Below are positions 1 to 6,183 of a stretch of DNA of 24,211 nucleotides, one piece after another (positions within the stretch are counted from its first letter, which is position 1; every line of letters begins with the position of its first letter). Where the stretch lies: positions 1-24,211 of the forward strand of contig JANWJO010000072.1 in the NCBI GenBank assembly GCA_025449435.1, written 5' to 3'. The notes beneath the pieces are model-generated. The model ran no database searches. It was not told the DNA's origin and worked only from the letters and a program-made list of their open reading frames with translations. Origin of the DNA: Chloroflexota bacterium. GTDB lineage: Bacteria > Chloroflexota > UBA4733. The position numbers and the translations under genes were made by a program.

Positions 1-1
1 A

Positions 2-130
2 TCGGCGTACAACTTGCCGGCCCAGCCGGTGCAACCACGCCGCAGGCTACGCGAGCGCTGGTTATGGAGTGCAGCGGCAGCGGTGACGGCTGTCGCGGTG
101 TCCGCAGCGTGTCTGCTCAGCGCGGAATAG
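2..130 (+). CDS. C-terminal end of a membrane-anchored protein (partial)
   Basis: The reading frame is open from the window edge to a TAG at 128-130 and gives about 42 residues. A basic cluster (RRRLRERW) is followed by a single hydrophobic, alanine-rich stretch of about 19 residues and a short tail. This is the usual look of a C-terminal membrane anchor with a positively charged cytoplasmic flank. Its product cannot be named from this fragment. It lies directly upstream of the NrfD gene on the same strand, so it may be a partner subunit of the same redox complex, but that is inference. Another frame is also open across this stretch; this one was preferred because its translation makes a credible transmembrane segment. 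Confidence 0.4.
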   Translation, partial: SAYNLPAQPVQPRRRLRERWLWSAAAAVTAVAVSAACLLSAE

Positions 131-254
131 TCCTCGTGACAGACAACTTAGCTATGTTCAGACCACCTACCTGGCTATTAAGAACGTGCCACCGGCGCAA
201 CGTCCGCCCCAATGGGAGGGGACGACAGGGGAGTCAACCGACAGCAATAGAGGC

Positions 255-1259
255 ATGGTGAAACATCACGAGCCATCTACCAGCGCTGGCCCAGTCTCGC
301 TGGTAGCGATGGCGCGCAAGCGCCGTCCGGACACAACGCATAGCGCTACCCACGACCGCCCGGAGGATGCATACGGTGGCGTGCCTGTGTTGCAAGAGCC
401 TGTGTGGAACCACGAAATCACGCTGTACTTCTTCTTCGGCGGCATCTCGGCTGGCGCCTTTACGCTGGGAGCACTGGCGAGTACGGTCGGGGGGAAGCAA
501 ACAGCATCGTGGGCGGCTTCGGCGCGCCTCGTTGCCGCAGTCGCTCTGATGCCGTGCCCAGCTCTCCTCATCGATGACCTGGGACGGCCGGAGCGCTTCC
601 TTCATATGCTGCGCGTGTTCAAGCCCGAGTCACCCATGAATCTTGGTGCTTGGGTGCTGAGCATACATACTGGTTTCACCATTGCCGACTTCGTTGGGCA
701 CTGGCACGTACTCAAGCGCGTGTCGTTGCTCCGACCGTTTGTGACGAGCTCATCTTTAAAACTTGCCGCAATTGCTGGCGTGCCACCGGCCCTCGCGCTG
801 GGCGGGTACACCGGTGTGTTGCTGGGCCAGACCAGCACACCGGCATGGTCGCACAGCCCCGTGCTTGGTGGACTCTTTGGAGTAAGTGCCCTATCCAGCG
901 GCGCGGCGGCCGTGGAATTCGTGGAAGCGATGCGATCGGCGGACTCGGCACCCGCGGGCATCCGGGCCGTGTGCGCAGTGCTCAGCGGCATGGAGTTGCT
1001 GGGCGTGGTTGCTTACCTAGGCTCGTCCGGCCAGGCCGCCCGGGCATTCTGGCGTTCGAAGCCGGGAATGCTCTTGGCTTGCAGTACGGTGAGTACGCTG
1101 GCCGGCATTGGGTTCGATGCACTGGGCCATCGAATGTCCCAACCCCGTGCGGCACGAGCGTTGGGCGGCTTGGCAACGCTAACTGGCGGACTGTTGCTCC
1201 GCGCCGCCGTGGTGCAAGCCGGCAAGGTATCAGCGCGTGATCGCGACCTGCAGCTGTGA
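255..1259 (+). CDS. nrfD: NrfD/PsrC-family membrane subunit (polysulfide reductase-like)
   Basis: Multi-pass inner-membrane protein of the NrfD/PsrC family, which exchanges electrons between the quinone pool and an iron-sulfur or molybdenum partner subunit. After a hydrophilic N-terminus, the protein shows the family pattern: EPVWNHEITLYFFFGG with GGISAG at the first helix, then the conserved DLGRPERFLHMLRVFKPESP loop followed by MNLGAW. About eight hydrophobic segments fill the rest, ending in a short charged tail. No catalytic or 4Fe-4S partner is complete in this window; any partner should lie upstream. The start is uncertain. The ATG at 255 gives 334 residues, with AGAGG very close before it. 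A GTG at 186 in the same frame would add 23 residues but has no ribosome binding site. The family is confident; the electron donor or acceptor is unknown. Confidence 0.82.
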   Translation: MVKHHEPSTSAGPVSLVAMARKRRPDTTHSATHDRPEDAYGGVPVLQEPVWNHEITLYFFFGGISAGAFTLGALASTVGGKQTASWAASARLVAAVALMPCPALLIDDLGRPERFLHMLRVFKPESPMNLGAWVLSIHTGFTIADFVGHWHVLKRVSLLRPFVTSSSLKLAAIAGVPPALALGGYTGVLLGQTSTPAWSHSPVLGGLFGVSALSSGAAAVEFVEAMRSADSAPAGIRAVCAVLSGMELLGVVAYLGSSGQAARAFWRSKPGMLLACSTVSTLAGIGFDALGHRMSQPRAARALGGLATLTGGLLLRAAVVQAGKVSARDRDLQL

Positions 1260-1302
1260 GCACGCCCGCTTGCTTCCTGACGCCCGCCGCTTAAACGGTT
1301 TA

Positions 1303-1322
1303 CCGCGACCCGAAGGTCGCGG
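1303..1322 (-). terminator. Terminator-like hairpin downstream of ssrA
   Basis: A perfect 8-bp stem, CCGCGACC with GGTCGCGG, encloses a four-base loop. On the minus strand the loop reads TTCG closed by C-G, the exceptionally stable UUCG tetraloop. It begins 5 bases beyond the tmRNA 3' end. The bases that follow (TAAACCGTTTA, 1292-1302) form a short palindrome rather than a T-run, so it is not a textbook intrinsic terminator. It could also end nrfD transcription from the other side. Confidence 0.6.
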
Positions 1323-1327
1323 CGTAG

Positions 1328-1680
1328 TGGAGATGGGGGTGAGTCGAACACCCCGTCCGGAATAGATCGTTCGTTGGCATCTACAGGTTTAGCCGGTGCT
1401 TGAGTCTCGCCCTCAAGGGTCCCACCAGCAGGGCCCTAGTCGCGCCAGTCCATTTCGCTCAACCGCTCCTATGAACGTGAGAGCGGCCAAATCCTGGCTT
1501 TATGACGCCCGACCCTCGCGCGCCAGAAAGACGCGAGGCGGACGGCTCTAGGGCTGTTAGGCCGCTAGTGCGTAAGAGTTACGATTGCCAGTTAGGCGTT
1601 TGCCGCCTTTTTAACGAGGCGTGACGGCTCCTCGACCTGCTGCCTTCGACTCCTCCACCCCGTCGAAACCCGACATCCCC
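1328..1680 (-). ncRNA. ssrA: Transfer-messenger RNA (tmRNA)
   Basis: tmRNA rescues ribosomes stalled on broken mRNAs by acting first as alanyl-tRNA and then as a short mRNA encoding a degradation tag. The 5' end at 1680 reads GGGGATG followed by the hallmark GGGTTTCGACGGGG. The 3' end reads CATCTCC plus discriminator A; these pair to form a seven-base acceptor stem with one G-U pair, as in E. coli. A T-arm with stem GGGTG/CACCC and loop TTCGACT lies just inside the 3' end. CCA is not encoded, since CTA follows the discriminator, so it must be added after transcription. Length is about 353 bases, normal for a one-piece tmRNA. Its protein partner smpB is at 18847-19341 in this same window. Confidence 0.96.
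1557..1589 (-). other. tmRNA tag-peptide reading frame
   Basis: Within the tmRNA, an in-frame stretch ending in TAA reads GNRNSYALAA, with the canonical YALAA C-terminus recognised by ClpXP-type proteases. The likely resume codon is GGC (Gly) at 1587-1589, preceded by CTAACT, which resembles the conserved UAGUC/UAACU-type signal upstream of resume codons. The tag end is firm; the exact resume codon is inferred. Confidence 0.8.
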
Positions 1681-1733
1681 GATTCCGGAGACAGTTACAT
1701 CGAACTCGATGCGCATGTCTACCGGTGACAACT

Positions 1734-1762
1734 AGTGTACCGGATCCTGCAACCAAGCGCAA
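1734..1762 (-). promoter_or_regulatory. Candidate promoter of ssrA with overlapping 10-bp direct repeat
   Basis: On the minus strand a -35-like TTGCGC (1757-1762) and a -10-like TACACT (1734-1739) are separated by exactly 17 bases, pointing at the tmRNA gene. Transcription would begin near 1727, giving about 47 bases of precursor 5' leader to be trimmed, normal for tmRNA. Two perfect copies of CAGCATCTTG (minus strand; plus-strand 1774-1783 and 1760-1769), 14 bases apart, lie just upstream, and the second overlaps the -35. Confidence 0.5.
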
Positions 1763-1798
1763 GATGCTGTTGACAAGATGCTGGGATCAGTCGCCGCC

Positions 1799-3457
1799 CT
1801 AGGGCTCGGTGACGGTGCGCGGTTTCTTAGGTAGCACCAATGCTTCCAGCGTCATGGCCATCAAAGCACCACTGACGCCCGCTTCGAGCGAACTCTTCTG
1901 CACCTTGTAGGCGTCCAAGATGCCCCGCTCGTACATGTCGACGTAGTCGCCTTCAATCACGTCGTACCCGTGCGTTTTGGGCAGGCTCTTGACCATGCCG
2001 ACCACCACAGACGGGTTGACGCGTGCATTTTCTGCCAGGGTCCGCAGTGGCGCTTCCAGTGCGCGCATCAAGATCTGCACGCCAACTCGGTCGTCCCCGG
2101 TCAGGTTATCGGCAAGGTACTGCAGCGCTGGAAGGCAGCGCAGCAGTGCCACGCCACCGCCAGGCACCTGCCCATCTTCGATGGCCGCACGCACGGCCCA
2201 CAAAGCATCATCGACCTTGAGGCGCTTTTGCTTTTGTGCCGCTTCGGCAGGTGCGCCCACCCAAATCGTGGCGATCTTGGATTGCAGCTTGCCGAGGCGT
2301 TCCAGGATACGTTCCTTCTCGAAGTCTTGCTTTTCCTCTTCGACTTCGCGGCGGATCTTCTCGGCGCGCGCCTGAATCGCCACCGGGTTTCCCGCTGGAC
2401 CGAAAATCTTGAACTGGCCCCGGTTGACGACGACCCGCTTCGCGCGGCCCAGATCGTAAATCGAGGCATCTTCTATCATGTCGCCGCGCTCTTCGGAGAT
2501 CATCCGGGCGCCGGTGGCAATGGCGATGTCTTCGGTAATACGCACCCGGCGGTCACCGGCGGATGGTGCGTTGGACGCCGCGGAAATGACCGTTCCGCGC
2601 TGCTTGTTGACCACCAATACGCCTGCCGCTTCGCCGAACACCTCGTTGGCCAGCACAAAGAGGCTCTTGATGCCAGCACCAGCGAGCTTGTCTAGAATCG
2701 GCACGAGCTGTTGACCTCTATCCAGGTTGCGATCGGTGACTAGGATGAGAGGGTTTTCCAGCACCGACTCCATGTGCGTTTCGTCGGTCACCATGTAGGG
2801 CGAGACAAACCCTTTGTCCCACACGATGCCCTCAGAGTGCGTCCACACGATGTCGGTGGCGGCAGAATCCTGCGCGTGCAGCACGCCGTCTGGCCCGACG
2901 CGCTCATACATCGCGCCGATCACCTGGCCCACCCAGGGGTCGCCGGCAGCAGCGGTGGCGATCTTGACCACGTCTTGCCAGGTATCAACCTTGCGCGCCT
3001 GTGCCTCCAGCTCGGCTAAAGCAACTTGTAAGCCTTTTTCCACGCCACGCTTGACCATCATCACATTGCCACCGGCGGCCACATATTTAGTCGCTTCGTC
3101 CAGCAACGCCTGGCCAACGACAGCGGCAGTAGTCGTGCCATCACCCACGTTTTCGCCGGCGCGCCAGGAGAGCTGGCGGCAGATCATGGCGCCCATGTTT
3201 TCGTAGCGGCCGGGCAACTCGATGACACGCCGCGCGATGGTAGCACCGTCGTCGAGTAGCTCGGGAGAGGCGTTCTGGAACAGCTTGGCAACGCACACCG
3301 TGGCCGCCCGCGGACCGAGCGTCACCTTGAGAATGTTGGCCATGGCGTCAAAGCCGCGCTTCACGGCGAAGCGCGCGTCCGGACCAATCATCACGAAGTC
3401 GTTATAGGCTTTCAGGTTGAGCATTGAAGGTAAAGCTCGCCGGGGCTTGATCGCCAT
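1799..3457 (-). CDS. groEL: GroEL-family chaperonin paralogue (Hsp60)
   Basis: A 552-residue Hsp60/GroEL-family ATPase that should fold proteins inside a double-ring cage. ATP-site elements are present: TLGP at 46-49, Asp70 of DDGATIAR (the E. coli Asp52 position), GDGTTTAAV at 105-113, VDDALWAVRAA with the Asp398-equivalent, the PGGGVALLR loop, and GILDAYKV near the end. The apical domain keeps its hydrophobic groove helices. It is clearly divergent: the usual GPKGRNV becomes GPRAATV, APGFGDRR becomes APSAGDRR, and the C-terminus ends PKKPRTVTEP without the Gly-Gly-Met tail. No groES is adjacent and no CIRCE operator is visible upstream. It is therefore probably a secondary chaperonin, not the housekeeping copy. 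The ATG at 3457 has AGGA only a few bases before it. Confidence 0.9.
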   Translation of the reverse strand: MAIKPRRALPSMLNLKAYNDFVMIGPDARFAVKRGFDAMANILKVTLGPRAATVCVAKLFQNASPELLDDGATIARRVIELPGRYENMGAMICRQLSWRAGENVGDGTTTAAVVGQALLDEATKYVAAGGNVMMVKRGVEKGLQVALAELEAQARKVDTWQDVVKIATAAAGDPWVGQVIGAMYERVGPDGVLHAQDSAATDIVWTHSEGIVWDKGFVSPYMVTDETHMESVLENPLILVTDRNLDRGQQLVPILDKLAGAGIKSLFVLANEVFGEAAGVLVVNKQRGTVISAASNAPSAGDRRVRITEDIAIATGARMISEERGDMIEDASIYDLGRAKRVVVNRGQFKIFGPAGNPVAIQARAEKIRREVEEEKQDFEKERILERLGKLQSKIATIWVGAPAEAAQKQKRLKVDDALWAVRAAIEDGQVPGGGVALLRCLPALQYLADNLTGDDRVGVQILMRALEAPLRTLAENARVNPSVVVGMVKSLPKTHGYDVIEGDYVDMYERGILDAYKVQKSSLEAGVSGALMAMTLEALVLPKKPRTVTEP

Positions 3458-3693
3458 ATGTCCTACAATATCCCGTTCTTAGCTACCGACGCTCGCTGTG
3501 AGCAGCGGCGTCGAGTTCGAATACGCAGCGTATGCTGGGCAAGTCGTGCTCGCTGTGCCCGGCCACTTCAACAAACTGGCGCAGCCTGGTCGCTTGCCGG
3601 ACCGTGAGCACGCAAGTTACGGTCAATCGCGCGTCTTTCAATTTCGGTTGCATTCCGCCCTGTTGTCAAATCAGGCGAGCTCCGGCACACGAA

Positions 3694-3739
3694 ACTCGCT
3701 CCCGTTCATCCTGGCGCACCGGGATAGGCGAGAGCGAGT
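3694..3739. repeat. Inverted repeat ACTCGCTC / GAGCGAGT
   Basis: Perfect 8-base arms at 3694-3701 and 3732-3739 enclose a second small pair, ATCC (3708-3711) with GGAT (3722-3725). It lies about 35-80 bases beyond the stop of the cytochrome b C-terminal gene and upstream of the chaperonin. It could be a transcript 3'-end structure or an operator; no T-run follows. Confidence 0.4.
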
Positions 3740-3752
3740 CCTAAGCACCTGT

Positions 3753-3769
3753 CGCTGCTTTAGGCAGCG
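3753..3769 (-). terminator. Small hairpin just after the cytochrome b operon
   Basis: CGCTGC and GCAGCG form a 6-bp stem around a five-base loop, starting 5 bases past the stop codon of the last gene of the Rieske/cytochrome b operon. No T-tract follows on the minus strand, so it may protect the transcript 3' end rather than terminate by itself. Confidence 0.35.
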
Positions 3770-3774
3770 TATGT

Positions 3775-4419
3775 CTACTCAAACGTAAAGGTCGGCGCAG
3801 CTTCGGAAAAGGAGCCCGGTGCTGGCGCGTGATTCTGATCGTCTGTGGTGGGCTGAGTGGGCGCTCCGGCCAGATTCATGATCGTTGTCACGAGGATAAA
3901 AAGCATGCTGCCGTAGAAGAACACGATCGCGAGTGGACGCTTCAGGATCTTGCGCGCCGGGTTGCGATCGTAGAACGGCAGCAGGATCAGTGCAATGAGG
4001 GCAATGTTAGGCAAGATAAACGTGCCAATGACCACGCCGATCTGACCTTGAAGCATTTCGAGCAGCTGAAACAGGAAGTAAAAGTACCAGGCCGGCCTCG
4101 GCAGATACCGTTCCTTGTTCAGCGGGTCGGCAGGTGCGCCGACTGTTGGATGCATAACCTGAACCAAGATGAGCAGGACCGCGAACACAATGAGCACGAC
4201 GCAGGTCGTCTGAAAGATAGCGTGGGGGAAGAAGGTGCCCTTGAGTTTGGTGGACAGGTGCTCGCCCACCTCGGTGCGCCGCGCTTCTTGTTCGGCGAGC
4301 TTGTCGTCGACGGTCCCATTCTCCGGAGCAGCCACGGGCGCTCCAGGCACACCCGTCCACCAGCGCTGACGCCGAGCGAAGCGATCTTCGGTGGTGGGGT
4401 CTTCTAAGCTCGTGGTCAT
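3775..4419 (-). CDS. Cytochrome b C-terminal half (subunit IV-like), PAWY variant
   Basis: A 214-residue membrane protein matching the C-terminal part of cytochrome b (PetD/subunit IV type) of a Rieske/cytochrome b complex. After a hydrophilic N-terminal extension of about 60 residues come three hydrophobic helices (about 64-89, 125-148 and 160-180). Between the first and second lies the Qo-site sequence YLPRPAWYFYFLFQLLE, where the usual PEWY/PDWY motif is PAWY (109-112): the acidic residue thought to take part in quinol deprotonation is missing. The ATG at 4419 is preferred because it overlaps the TGA of the upstream gene as ATGA and has GGAGG 10 bases upstream; a GTG at 4428 lies too close to that site. 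It is the last gene of a three-gene operon. Confidence 0.88.
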   Translation of the reverse strand: MTTSLEDPTTEDRFARRQRWWTGVPGAPVAAPENGTVDDKLAEQEARRTEVGEHLSTKLKGTFFPHAIFQTTCVVLIVFAVLLILVQVMHPTVGAPADPLNKERYLPRPAWYFYFLFQLLEMLQGQIGVVIGTFILPNIALIALILLPFYDRNPARKILKRPLAIVFFYGSMLFILVTTIMNLAGAPTQPTTDDQNHAPAPGSFSEAAPTFTFE

Positions 4420-5090
4420 CCGATCCACTCCTCCGTGAGAAAGAACACGCCCTGGCGGATCACGAGGGCCAGGTGGACGAGGAGCGCTCCCATCAGCAGG
4501 CCGGGGAATATGAGCATATGGACCGCGTAGAACCGCGTGATGGTTGCTCCGGTCAGGTCATTGCCGCCGCGAAGCAGGTCAACGATGAAGCCGCCGATGA
4601 TCGGCGTGTAGCCGGGGATCTGGGTACCGACGATGGTCGCCCAATAGGCTTCCTGGTTCCAGGGGAGCAAGTAGCCAGTGAACGACAAGCCGAGCGTGGC
4701 GATGAGCAAGATGCAGCCCATCACCCAGGTGAGCTCGCGCGGCTTCTTGTAGCCGCCGTACCAAAACACCCGGCACATGTGGATGAACACGGTGATCACC
4801 ATGGCGCTGGCGCCATACACATGCAGGCCGCGAATCCACATACCTGCGGGCACCGTGTACGTGAGGTACTGGATACTGGAAAAGGCATCGACCGGCGATG
4901 GCCGGTAGTACATGGCCAGCAACACGCCTGTCAACAACTGGTTCACGAACAAGAAGAGTGTGGTCTCACCCGCGAGGTCCAGCAAGCTGGAAAAACGCTC
5001 TACCGGATGGAGGAAGAAGCCGATTACCGGCCCTGTGAGGTTGATCCCCCGCGTGTCTAGCCAGCGGAGCAGCGGTACCCAATCAATCAC
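4416..5090 (-). CDS. Cytochrome b N-terminal half (cytochrome b6-type)
   Basis: A 224-residue diheme cytochrome b of the split b6-type, the quinol-oxidising core of a Rieske/cytochrome b complex. The four heme ligands are His90/His104 (13 residues between) and His191/His206 (14 between); the 14-residue spacing of the second pair is typical of b6-type rather than mitochondrial bc1-type proteins. Four hydrophobic helices and the conserved FTGYLLPWNQEAYWA and YYRPSP sequences are present. By eye alignment, the position of the cysteine that binds the extra heme c in b6 and Bacillus proteins (Cys35 in b6) is occupied by Leu; no Cys occurs in the first 100 residues. The GTG start has GGGAGGGG six bases upstream, 14 bases after the Rieske stop. 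Confidence 0.92.
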   Translation of the reverse strand: MIDWVPLLRWLDTRGINLTGPVIGFFLHPVERFSSLLDLAGETTLFLFVNQLLTGVLLAMYYRPSPVDAFSSIQYLTYTVPAGMWIRGLHVYGASAMVITVFIHMCRVFWYGGYKKPRELTWVMGCILLIATLGLSFTGYLLPWNQEAYWATIVGTQIPGYTPIIGGFIVDLLRGGNDLTGATITRFYAVHMLIFPGLLMGALLVHLALVIRQGVFFLTEEWIG

Positions 5091-5104
5091 GGTTGTCCCC
5101 TCCC

Positions 5105-5599
5105 TTAGGAAATGATGTCGCCGACCATCACGTTGCCGCCCTCGACCGTGGCAGCCCGCTTGTGCAGCGGATTGAATGCTGGTCCGTTGAGTACCGTGCC
5201 ATCCTTATGGAATACCGATCCGTGGCAGGGGCATGCAAAGACACCATCGGTTCCGCCCGGTGGCGCCCACTGGTAGGGGCAACTGAGGTGCGTGCAGTGC
5301 ATATCGAAGGCTGTCACCGTGTTGTTCGCGTGCGTCACAATCCAAGCGCCACCAGTTGGAGTTGATCCCGCTTTGCCAGCCCCAAGTGGAACCTGAGTGG
5401 GAACCTCCTGCTTGAAGGAAGAAAAGGCACCGACGTTTTCGGTACTGCCGTTGGTGCCGCCGCCGGCGGGAATCAAGTAGCGAACGATCAGCACGGTGTA
5501 GATCAACCCGATCACGCCACCAAGTCCGAGAACGCCCACACTGAGGAGCCGGCGCCGGCTGACACTTTCTCCTTCTGGAACCGCGAGACTGTGTGCCAT
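5105..5599 (-). CDS. qcrA: Rieske [2Fe-2S] protein of the cytochrome bc complex
   Basis: A 164-residue Rieske iron-sulfur protein that takes an electron from quinol at the Qo site and passes it to a cytochrome c or other acceptor. The cluster-binding boxes are CTHLSC (Cys102, His104, Cys107) and CPCHGS (Cys123, Cys125, His126); Cys107 and Cys125 would form the usual disulfide. The N-terminus has SRRRLL followed by a hydrophobic helix (about 20-43), consistent with Tat-dependent insertion as an uncleaved anchor. A glycine-rich hinge follows. It is the first gene of the operon Rieske, cytochrome b N-half, cytochrome b C-half. The ATG start has AGGAGCGGAAGAAGG just upstream. No cytochrome c gene follows, so the electron acceptor must be encoded elsewhere. 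Confidence 0.94.
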   Translation of the reverse strand: MAHSLAVPEGESVSRRRLLSVGVLGLGGVIGLIYTVLIVRYLIPAGGGTNGSTENVGAFSSFKQEVPTQVPLGAGKAGSTPTGGAWIVTHANNTVTAFDMHCTHLSCPYQWAPPGGTDGVFACPCHGSVFHKDGTVLNGPAFNPLHKRAATVEGGNVMVGDIIS

Positions 5600-5705
5600 G
5601 ACCTTCTTCCGCTCCTAGCTTCCCACCTACCGCCGGTCGCCGAACAAGCCGCCTTTTCCGTGTACGATAGGCAGCCCGAAGCCGTTGCGCAATACCGCCC
5701 AGACG

Positions 5706-5734
5706 TTGCCCTTGGCGACCGCAGAGACTATAGC
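5706..5734 (+). promoter_or_regulatory. Candidate promoter of the small acidic protein gene
   Basis: TTGCCC (5706-5711) and TATAGC (5729-5734) are separated by 17 bases in the divergent region between the Rieske operon and the plus-strand genes. Transcription would begin near 5741, about 63 bases before the ATG at 5804. On the opposite strand a TATAGT overlaps the same place and could serve the Rieske operon, but its spacing (19) to a TTGCCA is poor. Confidence 0.4.
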
Positions 5735-5803
5735 ATAGGGTGGCGGGAACGTGGCAACATATACATCCGAGTTCGGTCGTGCTGTATAGAGGGATGCGTG
5801 GCG

Positions 5804-6001
5804 ATGCGCTTGGCTGATATTCGCGTGGGCATGCGGGTGGTGCTCGATGAGGCCGACTCCGTCTTTATCGTCACGGAAATCGACCCCGACGACTTGGTGT
5901 ACATTGAAGACCCCACCGATACGCTCCCAGGGACGGCCGTGCCGTCCACGCACCTTGAACCTGCTCCAGACGACGGCAAGCCGGCGGAACCCACGCCGTA
6001 A
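5804..6001 (+). CDS. Small acidic protein of unknown function
   Basis: A 65-residue protein that I do not recognise. The first 40 residues (MRLADIRVGMRVVLDEAD, then SVFIVTEIDPDDLVYIED) have the alternating hydrophobic pattern of a small beta-barrel of the SH3/KOW kind, and the last 20 are rich in Pro, Asp and Glu and probably disordered. Net charge is strongly negative. A GAGGG lies 10 bases before the ATG, and a GTG five bases further upstream would be an alternative start. The frame remains open upstream to about 5591, but that part has no start signal and reads like non-coding sequence. A plausible promoter lies at 5706-5734. It appears to be a single-gene unit, divergent from the Rieske operon. 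Confidence 0.55.
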   Translation: MRLADIRVGMRVVLDEADSVFIVTEIDPDDLVYIEDPTDTLPGTAVPSTHLEPAPDDGKPAEPTP

Positions 6002-6183
6002 CCGCCTGCCGTTTCTTCGCGTCGTGCCAGTTAGGCAAGCTTCTGGCAACACTGTATCCTTCTGCCAACAACGAGACGCTCGGTTGTTACGTGGACCGTC
6101 ACAAAGCGTCAGTAACCATATTCCATCTTCAATTCAGGTGACGCAGGGATGATGCCAGCAGCCGCGTGTGGAGGCGCTCGACG

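Larger units (their letters stand above)
3458..3774. other. 317-base non-coding gap between chaperonin and cytochrome b genes
   Basis: No convincing gene is visible. The gap holds two inverted repeats (listed separately) and, on the minus strand, a perfect TTGACA (3664-3669) that could be a -35 element for the chaperonin. No good -10 follows at 16-18 bases, so the promoter is not established. No CIRCE (TTAGCACTC-N9-GAGTGCTAA) was found. An open frame at 3498-3788 on the plus strand has no ribosome binding site or recognisable product. Confidence 0.5.

Noticed and set aside
3508..3525. GAGTTCGAAT resembling a tRNA T-arm
   Set aside because: The bases flanking the loop do not pair, and no cloverleaf can be drawn.
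3458..3774. Possible CIRCE (HrcA) operator upstream of the chaperonin gene
   Set aside because: No TTAGCACTC-N9-GAGTGCTAA or close variant; the inverted repeats present have other sequences and longer spacing.
3498..3788. Plus-strand open frame of 96 codons in the gap between the chaperonin and cytochrome b genes
   Set aside because: No ribosome binding site, no recognisable domain, a composition unlike real proteins of this window, and it runs into the end of the opposite cytochrome b gene.
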